Of a stretch of 64,000 nt of DNA, positions 45,730 to 54,306 are shown piece after piece. Position 1 is the first letter of the stretch; every line of letters starts with the position of its first letter. The DNA comes from Apiosordaria backusii (Eukaryota > Ascomycota > Sordariomycetes > Sordariales > Lasiosphaeriaceae), in assembly GCA_030549205.1 (NCBI GenBank), contig JAUKTV010000006.1, positions 2,746,501 to 2,810,500 of the forward strand, written 5' to 3'. Made by a program: the position numbers and the translations under genes. The notes below the pieces were generated by a model that had not been told where the DNA came from, did no database searches, and saw only the letters and a list, made by a program, of their open reading frames with translations.

Positions 45730-46062
45730 TCAGTACAAAGTTTTCTTATCCCCGGGCTGCCTCTTAATCATATTCTCCCACGGAGGGTAGGTCTTTGGCT
45801 TACACTCCCCTATGCCAAGATATATTAGATGGTATTCTAAAGGGAAGAAGGGAGTTTGGAGACATACCACAAAGCTCTTCTGCCCGGTACTCAAAGTGTG
45901 TGACATTAGGTTGGCATCTTTTGTGAGTGAGGGTGTAGTCCCGGCACCATTTGGAGGCGATCCAGCGGAAGTGGCCGCAAGAGTATTCGCGCTGGGTTTG
46001 TTAGAGTACCTTGAGTAAAGAATGTACGGAAAAGCTAAGCTTACCTGCGTAAAATCGCACAT
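45730..46062 (-). CDS. Small Cys/His-rich fungal protein, 73 aa, three exons
   Basis: Three minus-strand exons (46,062-46,045; 45,991-45,868; 45,809-45,730) total 222 nt and encode 73 residues. Intron 1 (53 nt) has GTAAGC, CTAAC and CCCAG; intron 2 (58 nt) has GTATGT and CATAG. Both exon phases agree. The product reads MCDFTQ, REYSCGHFRWIASKWC, TLTHKRCQPNVTHFEYRAEE, LCGECKPKTYPP. The pattern (Y-x-CGH-x-R, then WC, TH-x-RCxP, E-x-R, CGxC) is one I know from many short uncharacterised ascomycete proteins. The paired Cys and His residues suggest zinc binding. It lies among RIPed DNA yet has no stop or splice damage, so it is probably functional. Confidence 0.8.
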   Translation of the reverse strand: MCDFTQVSLAFPYILYSRYSNKPSANTLAATSAGSPPNGAGTTPSLTKDANLMSHTLSTGQKSFVVCLQTPFFPLEYHLIYLGIGECKPKTYPPWENMIKRQPGDKKTLY

Positions 46063-46870
46063 GATGAATGAGGGTAAGGGGATTTGGGCAAGGGCGTCTC
46101 CTAAGTTGGCGGTCGATTCTGAAGAGCAGAGGTAAGATGCAGATGGGCTGTAGGGTTCTCTGGAAGGGAGTCAAGTTATATATCTAGGATCCGGTTCAAG
46201 CTTGAACACCTCCCGATGTCTCCTCACGGAGGGAAGGATGAGTACCGGACCGACAAACCATCAGCACGGATCTTAGGGGGTGAAACTATCATAGAGCATG
46301 ATATGGATGGTTGCCATGCATGGACAGGCCGGCAGCCGTTGCTTCTTTATGCACCTCGATAAGAGGTAGTTTGCAGTCCTGCTCCCAAAATACCGCTGTT
46401 CGCGCGAACACCCGTGCTTGAATGCTGTAATCTGCATCCCAACACGGAAGTCTTTTGGCGTGCGAGTCTCTGGTACCTATAAAGCAGGGTAATGCATTAT
46501 AATCATCGCTTGTGACATTTCATTGGGAAATGCTCTGTGATCCGTCACATGCAATCTCACACCACGCAAAATGGGAACCTTGGGAAAGATGGGTGGAATG
46601 TTCATCCTTGTGTGGTACACCTACCCCAGCGGTTATAAACGTTAGATCGGTACATTCTAACCATATTAGGCAAGAAAACATGCATTTTATCAATTTTTAT
46701 TTCCATTTTGTCAAAGTCATAGTACTTACAAAACCAGCCAATTCCTATACAAATCCAGGTACCTATACTAGTAGCCTATAAGCCTACCTTCCAAAGCGAT
46801 GACTTTCTCGAGCCTTTTAGGTATCGAATGTGCAAGGCCTAGAAGGTAGTCCCTGGGCACTGCTTCCTAG
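46063..46870. other. Intergenic
   Basis: Normal composition to about 46,740. No gene supported. It contains copy 2 of the dispersed repeat (46,523-46,568). Confidence 0.35.
46523..46568 (+). repeat. Dispersed repeat, copy 2
   Basis: Shares TTGGGAA, TGATCCGTCACA and CAATCTCACACCA with 28,302-28,347, same orientation. Confidence 0.5.
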
Positions 46871-46879
46871 GCTTATAAT

Positions 46880-47750
46880 ACGGCCTAGTGTAAGGCCTAA
46901 GAATTGAGGCTTTGAATATTGTAATTGAATTTGAGCCAGTCTTTTATCTAAAACTATACATTTTCAATTAGGTTAAGGTCTGGGCTCTTTATTGGCCAGT
47001 TTAACTATTCAATTTCTAGGCTAGCAATATAAATATATATAGCCTTGGAAGAGTGATAGGAAGTATTATCTTATTGGAAAACTATAGAAGTACCTTAAGC
47101 TTTTTTTTCTATAATAAAATGGTAGATAAAAGGGATAATATACCTTTAATATTTTTTACTGTTAATACTTCTATATTTCTTTTCCTATATAAATAACGGT
47201 CCTTTTATCGCTTTATATATCGACCTCTAAAATATCTACCTGTAAGGCTTTTACTGTATAGTAGCTTACTTATTAATATCTTCAGTATTGTATATTATAA
47301 GTTACCTTTTCTATATTAGGTTATTTATAGCCTAGGTCTTATTGGTAAAAAATACCCTTTCCTAGTCTTTAGGCCAAGGCCGTAGTACCAATTACTTGCA
47401 GGTAAAGGCCACTTAGGTATGCTTATAGTAGACTATAAGCCGTATTCTTTATAACTAAACTCGACGTTTGAACTCTATGTTAGTTATCGCTATTATAAAG
47501 GCCCTATCTTTCCAGTAGTTAAATCTACAAATATACTACCTTAAATCGGCTTAGGGAAGCTTATAAGCGATAAGGTCGTTATTGAATAATTGTTTAAAGG
47601 CAAGCTTTTTATCGTTTGTAAAGTAGGTAGGTCGTCGGCTATATCGGTAAGCCTATAGTATAAGCTGCGATTTTAAGGTATATTGAACTTGCCTGGCTGA
47701 CTTTTGAACGTACCGAGCTATTATTATATAGTCCTAATTAGTTATCTTCT
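46880..47750 (-). mobile_element. Tc1/mariner-type transposase relic
   Basis: On the minus strand (N-terminus toward 47,750) one frame reads TSIVFQ, stop, DNTSYHSSKAIYIY, ASLEIE, stop, LNWPIKSPDLNLIEN at 47,095-46,961. These are the core blocks of Tc1-family DDE transposases (QDN-x-x-xH-x-SKA and the WPxxSPDLNPIEN box). TAGs replace Trp/Gln codons. The N-terminal DNA-binding part toward 47,750 is RIPed beyond recognition. I looked for terminal inverted repeats between 46,740 and 47,860 and could not define them, so the limits are approximate. Confidence 0.8.
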
Positions 47751-48072
47751 GTATAGTTTGAATTTAAAGCTATAGCCAGTCAGTCAGTTAGTTAGTTTAA
47801 TAGCTAACTGGGCCAGGGTTAGGGCTTTATATAGCTTACTTTTTTATCATGCATAATGTGACGAACCCCTGATCAGAACCTCTGAAAGGGATACACAGTT
47901 GAAGGTAACTTCTAATAGTAATGGTTCGGTGCAGCTAAACAGTGCACAACAAGATGTCTCAATGTAAACACAAGATACCGTGAATACAAGCTGTGATTGC
48001 ATACTGCGGAACTATCTACAAGCTATCTAGTTCCTCCGTATATATAGACCTTTTCCTAGTCGTGCTCACCTT

Positions 48073-48185
48073 GCTCAGTGCCCCGAGCACACTGATCACT
48101 CCGCTTGGTCTGCTCAGTGCTCCAAGCAGACTGAGCATCCCGCTCAGTCTGTTCAGCGTCCTGAGCACACTGATCAACCGTTCCT
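48073..48185 (+). repeat. 39-bp minisatellite, three copies
   Basis: Copies start at 48,073, 48,112 and 48,151, giving an exact 39-bp period. Each begins GYTCAGYG and contains a GAGCA(C/G)ACTGA core. Because 39 is divisible by 3, the plus strand reads a repeated 13-residue Leu/Ser/Pro peptide; there is no other sign of a gene. Confidence 0.8.
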
Positions 48186-48565
48186 TACCGTGATTGGCTC
48201 TCCTAGGTGTATTCCTGATTGGTCCTTACTTTCCGTGGTTCCACAACCAATCGTTATTCTCGTCCATATACCAGGGTTGTGACACATAAGCTCCTTCGAC
48301 CTGGGCTTGTATAGGTTATATTCCGGTTAGTCTGGCTATTAAATTATAAGCTGATAAAATCGCTCGACTGCAGGTATATTATAAATATTACTGTAGTTAA
48401 TAAAAGCGTTAATTTCTATGGTGGTAGGTAATGGTGGTGTTGGGTATGGTTGTGGTCGGTTGCAGCGGTATAACGTAAGTGGGCTTGTATTTCTTTAAAA
48501 TTAACGAAGTATCCCTGCTATAGAAATTGGTAGTAAAGTGACCTGGAATTCGATGAATTTCGATA

Positions 48566-48856
48566 TTACGTATGTAGCTGCTGAGGATCAACATTGCTAG
48601 CGACAGTTTTGTAGGGCTTGTACACCGCTAACAACAAAATCCGTGGAATAGGTGTACCTCCCGCCGCGTACCCTGGTACATCCCCACAGTGGCGTTTTGA
48701 GGTCTGCTGGGTAGGAGTATGTGCAGGGCGGGGATGTTGCTGGGGACTGGAATTTCTTTTGTCACGGTGCTCTGTCATTGAGGGTAACATGTGCATAAAA
48801 ACGTAGTTTATTCTCCGTTTTGGGAACGGCCAAGCTAACTCGTTCTCAGATGTCAT
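48566..48856 (-). CDS. Hypothetical short ORF, 96 aa
   Basis: An ATG at 48,856 opens a 96-codon frame (TSENELAWPFPKRRINYVF, a His/Pro/Gln-rich middle, then GGTPIPRILLLAVYKPYKTV). It has no domain, signal peptide or splice signals. A second ATG frame (48,594-48,409) overlaps its 3' end in another phase. It is kept because the composition is plausible; it could be chance. Confidence 0.2.
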   Translation of the reverse strand: MTSENELAWPFPKRRINYVFMHMLPSMTEHRDKRNSSPQQHPRPAHTPTQQTSKRHCGDVPGYAAGGTPIPRILLLAVYKPYKTVASNVDPQQLHT

Positions 48857-50013
48857 CTCTGCTGGCGCTTGAAACCTGTGTTGCCGTCCCCATACACCAA
48901 AAAATACCTGAGAAGATAAGGTGCCACAACTGAACTTTGCACAGTGAATAAACTATGTAAGATATCTGGGACGCTAAGTGATCAGCTTCATAACGAGATG
49001 ATTGATGTTAGCGCCGGTCACTTACTGTTAGGGATCGCTTGAAGTGGAACCCCGTGTAATACGGTGTTATTATGAGCGCCGGTATCGATAAGAGTGATAA
49101 GCTGACAAGAGGGATGAGCGTGCTAAATACTATTATATCTTTATACTATAGACTGCTCTGTTTACTTTAAAGAATATATAATTAAAAAAAATATTTATAT
49201 TAAAATATAGTAAGTAGTAAAGGGGATATTAAATACATATAACTTTATTAATACTTTAAAGTTATATATTATATAGCCTTTATTTTAATTATTAAAAGAG
49301 AATAGGGTATAACCGGTACTTATTATATAATACATACGTATTAAAATAAAGGTTTCTTATTATTAATTTCTCTTTTTAAAGAAGTATGTAGAAAATGTTT
49401 TAAAGGTTATTATTAAGTTAGATACTTAATATATATTCTCTTTAATTAAGATTATATAGTATTTACTTAAAAGTAAAACTTATTATTATCCGATTTAGTC
49501 CTAGTATAAGTAAAACTTAATATTAAGTAAAATAGTATTTAAATATTATAATAAGTAAATAGGTTTAGACTTTTAAGTATATTAATTTACGGTTTTATGC
49601 TTAAATTACTATTAAGATCTTTTTTTTTTAAAAGTTATAGTTTTAATAGGAAATTCTACTATTTTATAAAGCTTTATATAACTTAATATTAACTTTCTTT
49701 ATATAATCCTTTAATATATACTGCTTATATTTTTTCTTTATTATATAAAATAACTTCTATAATGATTTAACTATAGTAATTAAGCCTGTAAAAGCAGTAG
49801 TTAATACTAAGGAATTAGGTAGATATAATGCTATAAGTGCCAATTATTAATTAAAAGTAATAAAGTACTTAATTAAGAAAACAGAATAGTGGTTATAGAA
49901 AGCAATATATAGTTTTATACAACGATTTAACTTTTATTTTATTTTCTAGAGTATTCTGACTTGGAACGTGGTTAATTTGGACATTCCGAAATCAAGGACT
50001 TTCAAAGCTGAAA
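48857..50013. other. Gap ending in a RIPed block
   Basis: 48,857-49,120 is normal without a gene. 49,120-49,940 is TpA-rich RIPed DNA ending about 75 bp before the F-box gene's stop codon, so RIP stops close to the gene. Confidence 0.45.
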
Positions 50014-51672
50014 TTAACTGTTAACAGGGGAGTAGGGTAGCAAAGTGCCGCTCCTAACCACACACCCCCACCCAAGTCCAAAAGCAGCAAGATATTTCCC
50101 TCGAGGAGGAAGAACAGCTACGGTATTGAGCTCCCAGTTGTGGAATTGTTGCCCCTGCTTAGCGGCCTTGGCTAGCTGTTCCAGGCAGTAGTACGATGTT
50201 TCCCTCATGGTGACGAGGCCCTTGTCATAGATCTCCTGAGGCGTCTCTTGGTCAATAGCGATCGCGCTTTCGACTAGAACCAGGTCCAGGAGTGAGGAGG
50301 GGACTTCTAACGCGCGGGCATCTTCCCTGATGGTGTATGATTCCTTCATCAGAACGTCAAGGTTGGCTTCGGAGAGCAGGTCGGAGTCATCCATGAGTGT
50401 TCTAGGACTACCGAAGAAAGCCCCTAAGGTAGTCTTGAGTGACTTCAGCGCTTGTAGTTCGGCCAAGCAGGTCAGCTTTCGCGCCCCCCCGAAGAAGTAT
50501 TCCTCGGTGCCGAGTGATGTGGCCTTCAAATCTACCAGCAGTATAAGATGTTGTAGAGAAGGTGCGACGGCTGAGAGCACTGAGTTGAGATTTGTAGTCG
50601 GGCGACTGTTAACAGGAATAACAACAGCACCCATCTTAATCGTAAAGCTGGAAAGCTGGGGAGCGTGCTCCAGGGCTTCGGGCAGCGGCCGCATGTGGAA
50701 AGGGGCGTTGATAAATTCCAAATGAGTCAGGTCCCGAATGCAATGGTTAAGCCGCTGGGTGGTCAGGCTAGCCCTGTTCCTGAACCAAGAGGCTTCGTCA
50801 TCGTCGGATCCCGCTTCCGGATCGCTGGCTTCTCGAATGGAAGATTGGTCAATATCCGCAACTTTCAAGGTTGTCATTCCTGGAAACAAGTAAAAGCTCA
50901 AGGATGGGAACATGTCGAGCTTGCTATCATCTTGTTGAGTGCTTGGACCGATGACTTCAACATGACGGGCGACTGGAATACCGGTAGCAAGATAGGCCTT
51001 GTGTAGCGTGCGCGCTAACTTCCCGCAATAGTCCTCTGGGTATCGGTGAGGGCGCTGGTCAAAGGTGACGACGTCCCAAGCGCAAGTCTTGTCGTATCGG
51101 AAAATGACCGTGTCGACGGTTCCAATAAGAGTAAAGAGTGAGGCGATTATCTCGTGATATTTCATCTTGCGGCCCTCTTTGTCCGGGAGGCCGCTGCGCC
51201 AGTTGCTGCAAGGGCCAGGGTGGTGAAGGTCAGTGTCAAACTCGAGGCGCTTGATGAAACCGCGGTTCTCGATCGCTGTCGGCGTGTTGAAAGATAGGCA
51301 ACGGAGCAAGGATGAGATCTGTCTGGAGGAACTGAGTTCAACTGTCGAATAGAGCGCACGGCGGGCGAGAGTGCTGAAGCGAGGACAGACACGAGCAAGC
51401 GCGAGGAGTGCTGAAGGTTGTGGTTTACGGGCGCGGGCATTCGGATGCGTGGTAACCGCCATCAAAGCCCAGAAATCGGCCTGAGTGGTGGGGTCTGTCT
51501 GTGAATCGCCAGGCTCCAAGGATGAGGGGTTGCTGTCAAGGCTGGTGTCGGGTTCGACTGCCTCAGTAGTGAGGTGATCGACGATAAGCTGTAGGACTTC
51601 TGTTGGAAAGCTGGAGAGCTGAAGTATCATGCCGGGACCCCCATTATGGGTGGAAGACGAGGTGGTAGCCAT
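50014..51672 (-). CDS. F-box protein, 552 aa
   Basis: A single 552-codon exon starts at ATG 51,672. Residues 18-35 read QLSSFPTEVLQLIVDHL, the F-box core (LP-x-E-x-L-x-x-I). The box is then interrupted by an acidic/Ser insert (about 36-70) and continues with SALLALARVCPRFSTLARRALYSTVEL, the typical second half. F-box proteins link Skp1-Cul1 ubiquitin ligases to substrates. The C-terminal 400 residues look like degenerate leucine-rich repeats (TTLKVADID, LTHLEFINAPFHMRPLPEA, QLSSFTIKMG, LQHLILLVDL), a common substrate-binding region in fungal members. No signal peptide or TM segment. Composition is normal although RIPed DNA lies just downstream. Target unknown. Confidence 0.8.
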   Translation of the reverse strand: MATTSSSTHNGGPGMILQLSSFPTEVLQLIVDHLTTEAVEPDTSLDSNPSSLEPGDSQTDPTTQADFWALMAVTTHPNARARKPQPSALLALARVCPRFSTLARRALYSTVELSSSRQISSLLRCLSFNTPTAIENRGFIKRLEFDTDLHHPGPCSNWRSGLPDKEGRKMKYHEIIASLFTLIGTVDTVIFRYDKTCAWDVVTFDQRPHRYPEDYCGKLARTLHKAYLATGIPVARHVEVIGPSTQQDDSKLDMFPSLSFYLFPGMTTLKVADIDQSSIREASDPEAGSDDDEASWFRNRASLTTQRLNHCIRDLTHLEFINAPFHMRPLPEALEHAPQLSSFTIKMGAVVIPVNSRPTTNLNSVLSAVAPSLQHLILLVDLKATSLGTEEYFFGGARKLTCLAELQALKSLKTTLGAFFGSPRTLMDDSDLLSEANLDVLMKESYTIREDARALEVPSSLLDLVLVESAIAIDQETPQEIYDKGLVTMRETSYYCLEQLAKAAKQGQQFHNWELNTVAVLPPRGKYLAAFGLGWGCVVRSGTLLPYSPVNS

Positions 51673-52294
51673 CTTGCTGAAGCCGGTGGTTAGGTATACT
51701 GCAAGCTAGTATAGATAGGTAAAGATGAAAGGAGAGGCGAAGGTAAGGAAGAGGAAAGATAGTTGTTAGGGTAAGGTATACGACCACTTCTGAAGTGATT
51801 CTCTATAGGCGGGGAGATAGGTAGATCGACCAAGTGAAACCGGTAAGGGGAAGAAGAAGAAGAAAAGCAACCAAGGGCCGGAGGGTCGTTAAATATTCTG
51901 ACAGGATGGTCTGTGCCACTCGCTGTCTTGACGAGATGTGAGTGAATATCGTTTCCCTGTTTGATAGCAAAGTGAGTCAGACAATTGCTCCACTATCAAG
52001 CAACAATAGTTGGATGAGGAGCAACCGATTTCTCTGAGTCAATAGATGACCAGCTCCTGGGGAGCTTGGTCCCATCTTATGGCCAACGGTGGCTGTTCCG
52101 GCGCTAGAAACAGAGCAAAAAACAAGATGCAAATCGACTACGGCTTTGGAATAGTCCTATGAGTGTTGTAGCCCTTTTGTTCTGAGCAAATTATGCTTTG
52201 TTTGCTCTGGCATTATCCAAAACATATAGCTCGCACAAACGCATGATATTTCCGGTTTAGAGCTAAGAATCATCAAAAGCCCACCTTCGCCCTG
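51673..52294. other. Promoter of the F-box gene and 3' region of the next gene
   Basis: 622 bp of non-coding DNA between two minus-strand genes. GA-rich (plus-strand) sequence occupies 51,720-51,870, i.e. a CT-rich tract on the coding strand just upstream of the F-box ATG, a frequent feature of fungal core promoters. No further site is clear. Confidence 0.4.
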
Positions 52295-53604
52295 TCAGAC
52301 AGCGCCAGTCGTACTGAAGGCTCTATTCGTCTTATCGAACCCCCTTCCACTTTCCCTCATCTCCCGAGTTGGTGTATCTCTCCAGGTCCTCCCTAATCTC
52401 GTCGCCCTCTGCGCCTCAAAGTGTCTTGTTCTCATCAAATTGACCAATATTAGACTCCCAAAGAACAGTGCCGATACCCCTATCGCCACCAACGGCACCA
52501 TGATACTGAAGATCGTAAACCCATATGACACTTCCTGAAACACAGTATCCTCCGCCAGCTTGGTCGTGCTTAGACCAACCTGCATAGCGCTCAGCAGCAA
52601 CAGGATGTACACCGTCCCACCGATAATGGCGTTCGAGTTATCTCGATACAAACTCCCATACGAGTTCCACATGGCCAGGTGTCCGCCTCGAAGCAAGCCG
52701 CCTTTGATAAATGAAATGAGGTTCAGCCGGTTGAGTCTCAGTTCACCGTAGATGTACCGCTCCGCGACGTTGCTATACATTAGCGAAGTGTCGTTGTCTG
52801 TGCTCTGCACCAGCTCCTCCACCAGTCGCCGCCATCGTGGCCATTCCATCCATGGGATGAGCTTCTTTTCCAGTGCGATCACGAAGTCGCTTTCGTGCAC
52901 GATTAGCGCGGCGTATTGCAGGAGCAGCCCCAGAGCGCATTGCCGTGCTCGTTGCGCGTGGCAGGTGCACTTGCCTTCTCCCCCGGCCCCTTGGCTCTGC
53001 ACTTCCGCTCTTGTCTCTTCCCCTGCTTTTCCTGACACCGTAGAAGAGGGCCGACACCGACATACCAAAACCTCACTCCAAAATCGTGGATTCAACAAAT
53101 ATCTTGGAATGGGTTTGATATAAATTTTGCCATAGCCCCAGACCAGATGCATATCGATGGGCTCCGAGATGACGATTTCCCTGCCCAGCATGATCTGATA
53201 GTGTAGTGGCCTTGGTGGCACAGGACGGCCCACCAACCAGAGATAGTTGATCACGCTGTGTAGACGCGTCGGGTTTAGTTCCTCTTCGATTCGGGCTAAA
53301 GGTGGGATTCCCTGCGGCGCTTCCAGTTCGTCCCCACGGCGGTATGAGGCGGGGAACTGGTCTTCTAGGATGGAAAGATGTGGGTGCTGGTGAGGAGACT
53401 CGTCGCCATCGTCATTGCGATTGCCATGTGGCGGTTGTTGTTGGTCGATGTTGGTGGCGATGGACGGGTTGTTGCTGCGGCTGTAGATGTTGGCGGGGAG
53501 GATTTCGGAGGTGAATGGCAGTACGGGGTGACGCTGGACTTAAAGGTCAGATTGGGATCGACTTTGTTTTGTTGGGGCTTGTGCCATACCCGTGATGCTG
53601 CCAT
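52295..53604 (-). CDS. DUF6601-like fungal membrane protein, 417 aa
   Basis: Two exons: a 15-nt first exon (53,604-53,590, MAASR) and 53,533-52,295, joined across a 56-nt intron (GTATGG, CTGAC, TCCAG). Total 418 codons. The conserved core begins with HSVINYLWLVGRPVPPRPLH and continues with LGREIVISEPIDMHLVWGYG, IYIKPIPRYLLNPRFW, LLLQYAALIVHESDFVIALE, YIYGELRLNRLNLI and two C-terminal TM helices (GGTVYILLLLSAMQVGLST; FTIFSIMVPLVAIGVSALFF). This order matches the fungal DUF6601 proteins I know, integral membrane proteins of unknown function. A Cys-rich, charged insert (SGKAGEETRAEVQ...GGEGKCTCH) sits in the middle. The gene is divergent from the NLR gene. The micro-exon start rests on phase agreement alone. 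Confidence 0.75.
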
Positions 53605-54306
53605 GATCGTACCTAGGCGGTTTGACTGACTCAAATCTTGGTGCGGCGCGAAGAAATGACCGTGTTAAAACGTGATGAAACAAAAACATGTGAGGCTCGT
53701 CGGGTCGAAATCTGTGAGGCTCTGCATGGTGCAGGAGGTGTTGCATTTAACAAGTTCCTTGCAATGCCAAGCCGGGCGAGGTCCCTTGAACGAGATCCTG
53801 AAATAGTTAGTCCCAACTTCACGATTGGATGGTTTCTATACGATGGCTAGTCCTCATGAAATTAGGATTGATGCAGTCAGCAGCTTACTCAGACGCCTTA
53901 CCTGTCAGGGACAAAAGTGGGATCGCTTTGGCACTCTATTGGACGCGGCAAGCTGACAGATCGGCCATTGCCCACCTTGGCGAAACAATAATTAATCTGA
54001 CAAATGCAACCCCAGTAGCCTTATGCAAATGTAAGTTGTGCTGCCTAACAACCTGGAATCGATGGAGCGCCCGATCTGGAGCGAGGAGGGGTTGCGCAGG
54101 GGCTGTGAGAGGGGCAAGGAGGATAGTGGAGGAGGGGTCGGATATAAGGTATACATGCATCTTCAGGAAGGGGCGATGTTGACTCCTGGCTGCCATCTTT
54201 GATCAAAACGCGACGTTCTTGCCTTTCGAGCCAGAGACACAGCAGCCAGAGACCGGGCAAGAACGATCTGACAGGAACCCACCATTTCCCCGCCTTCAAG
54301 GTCAAC
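53605..54306. promoter_or_regulatory. Divergent intergenic region between the DUF6601-like gene and the NLR gene
   Basis: 702 bp separate the two ATGs, so both promoters must lie here. A CTTCAGGAAGG tract and several CpG-containing words occur near 54,160-54,290. I see no clear TATA box or known operator. Short frames on both strands are not supported as genes. Confidence 0.4.
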
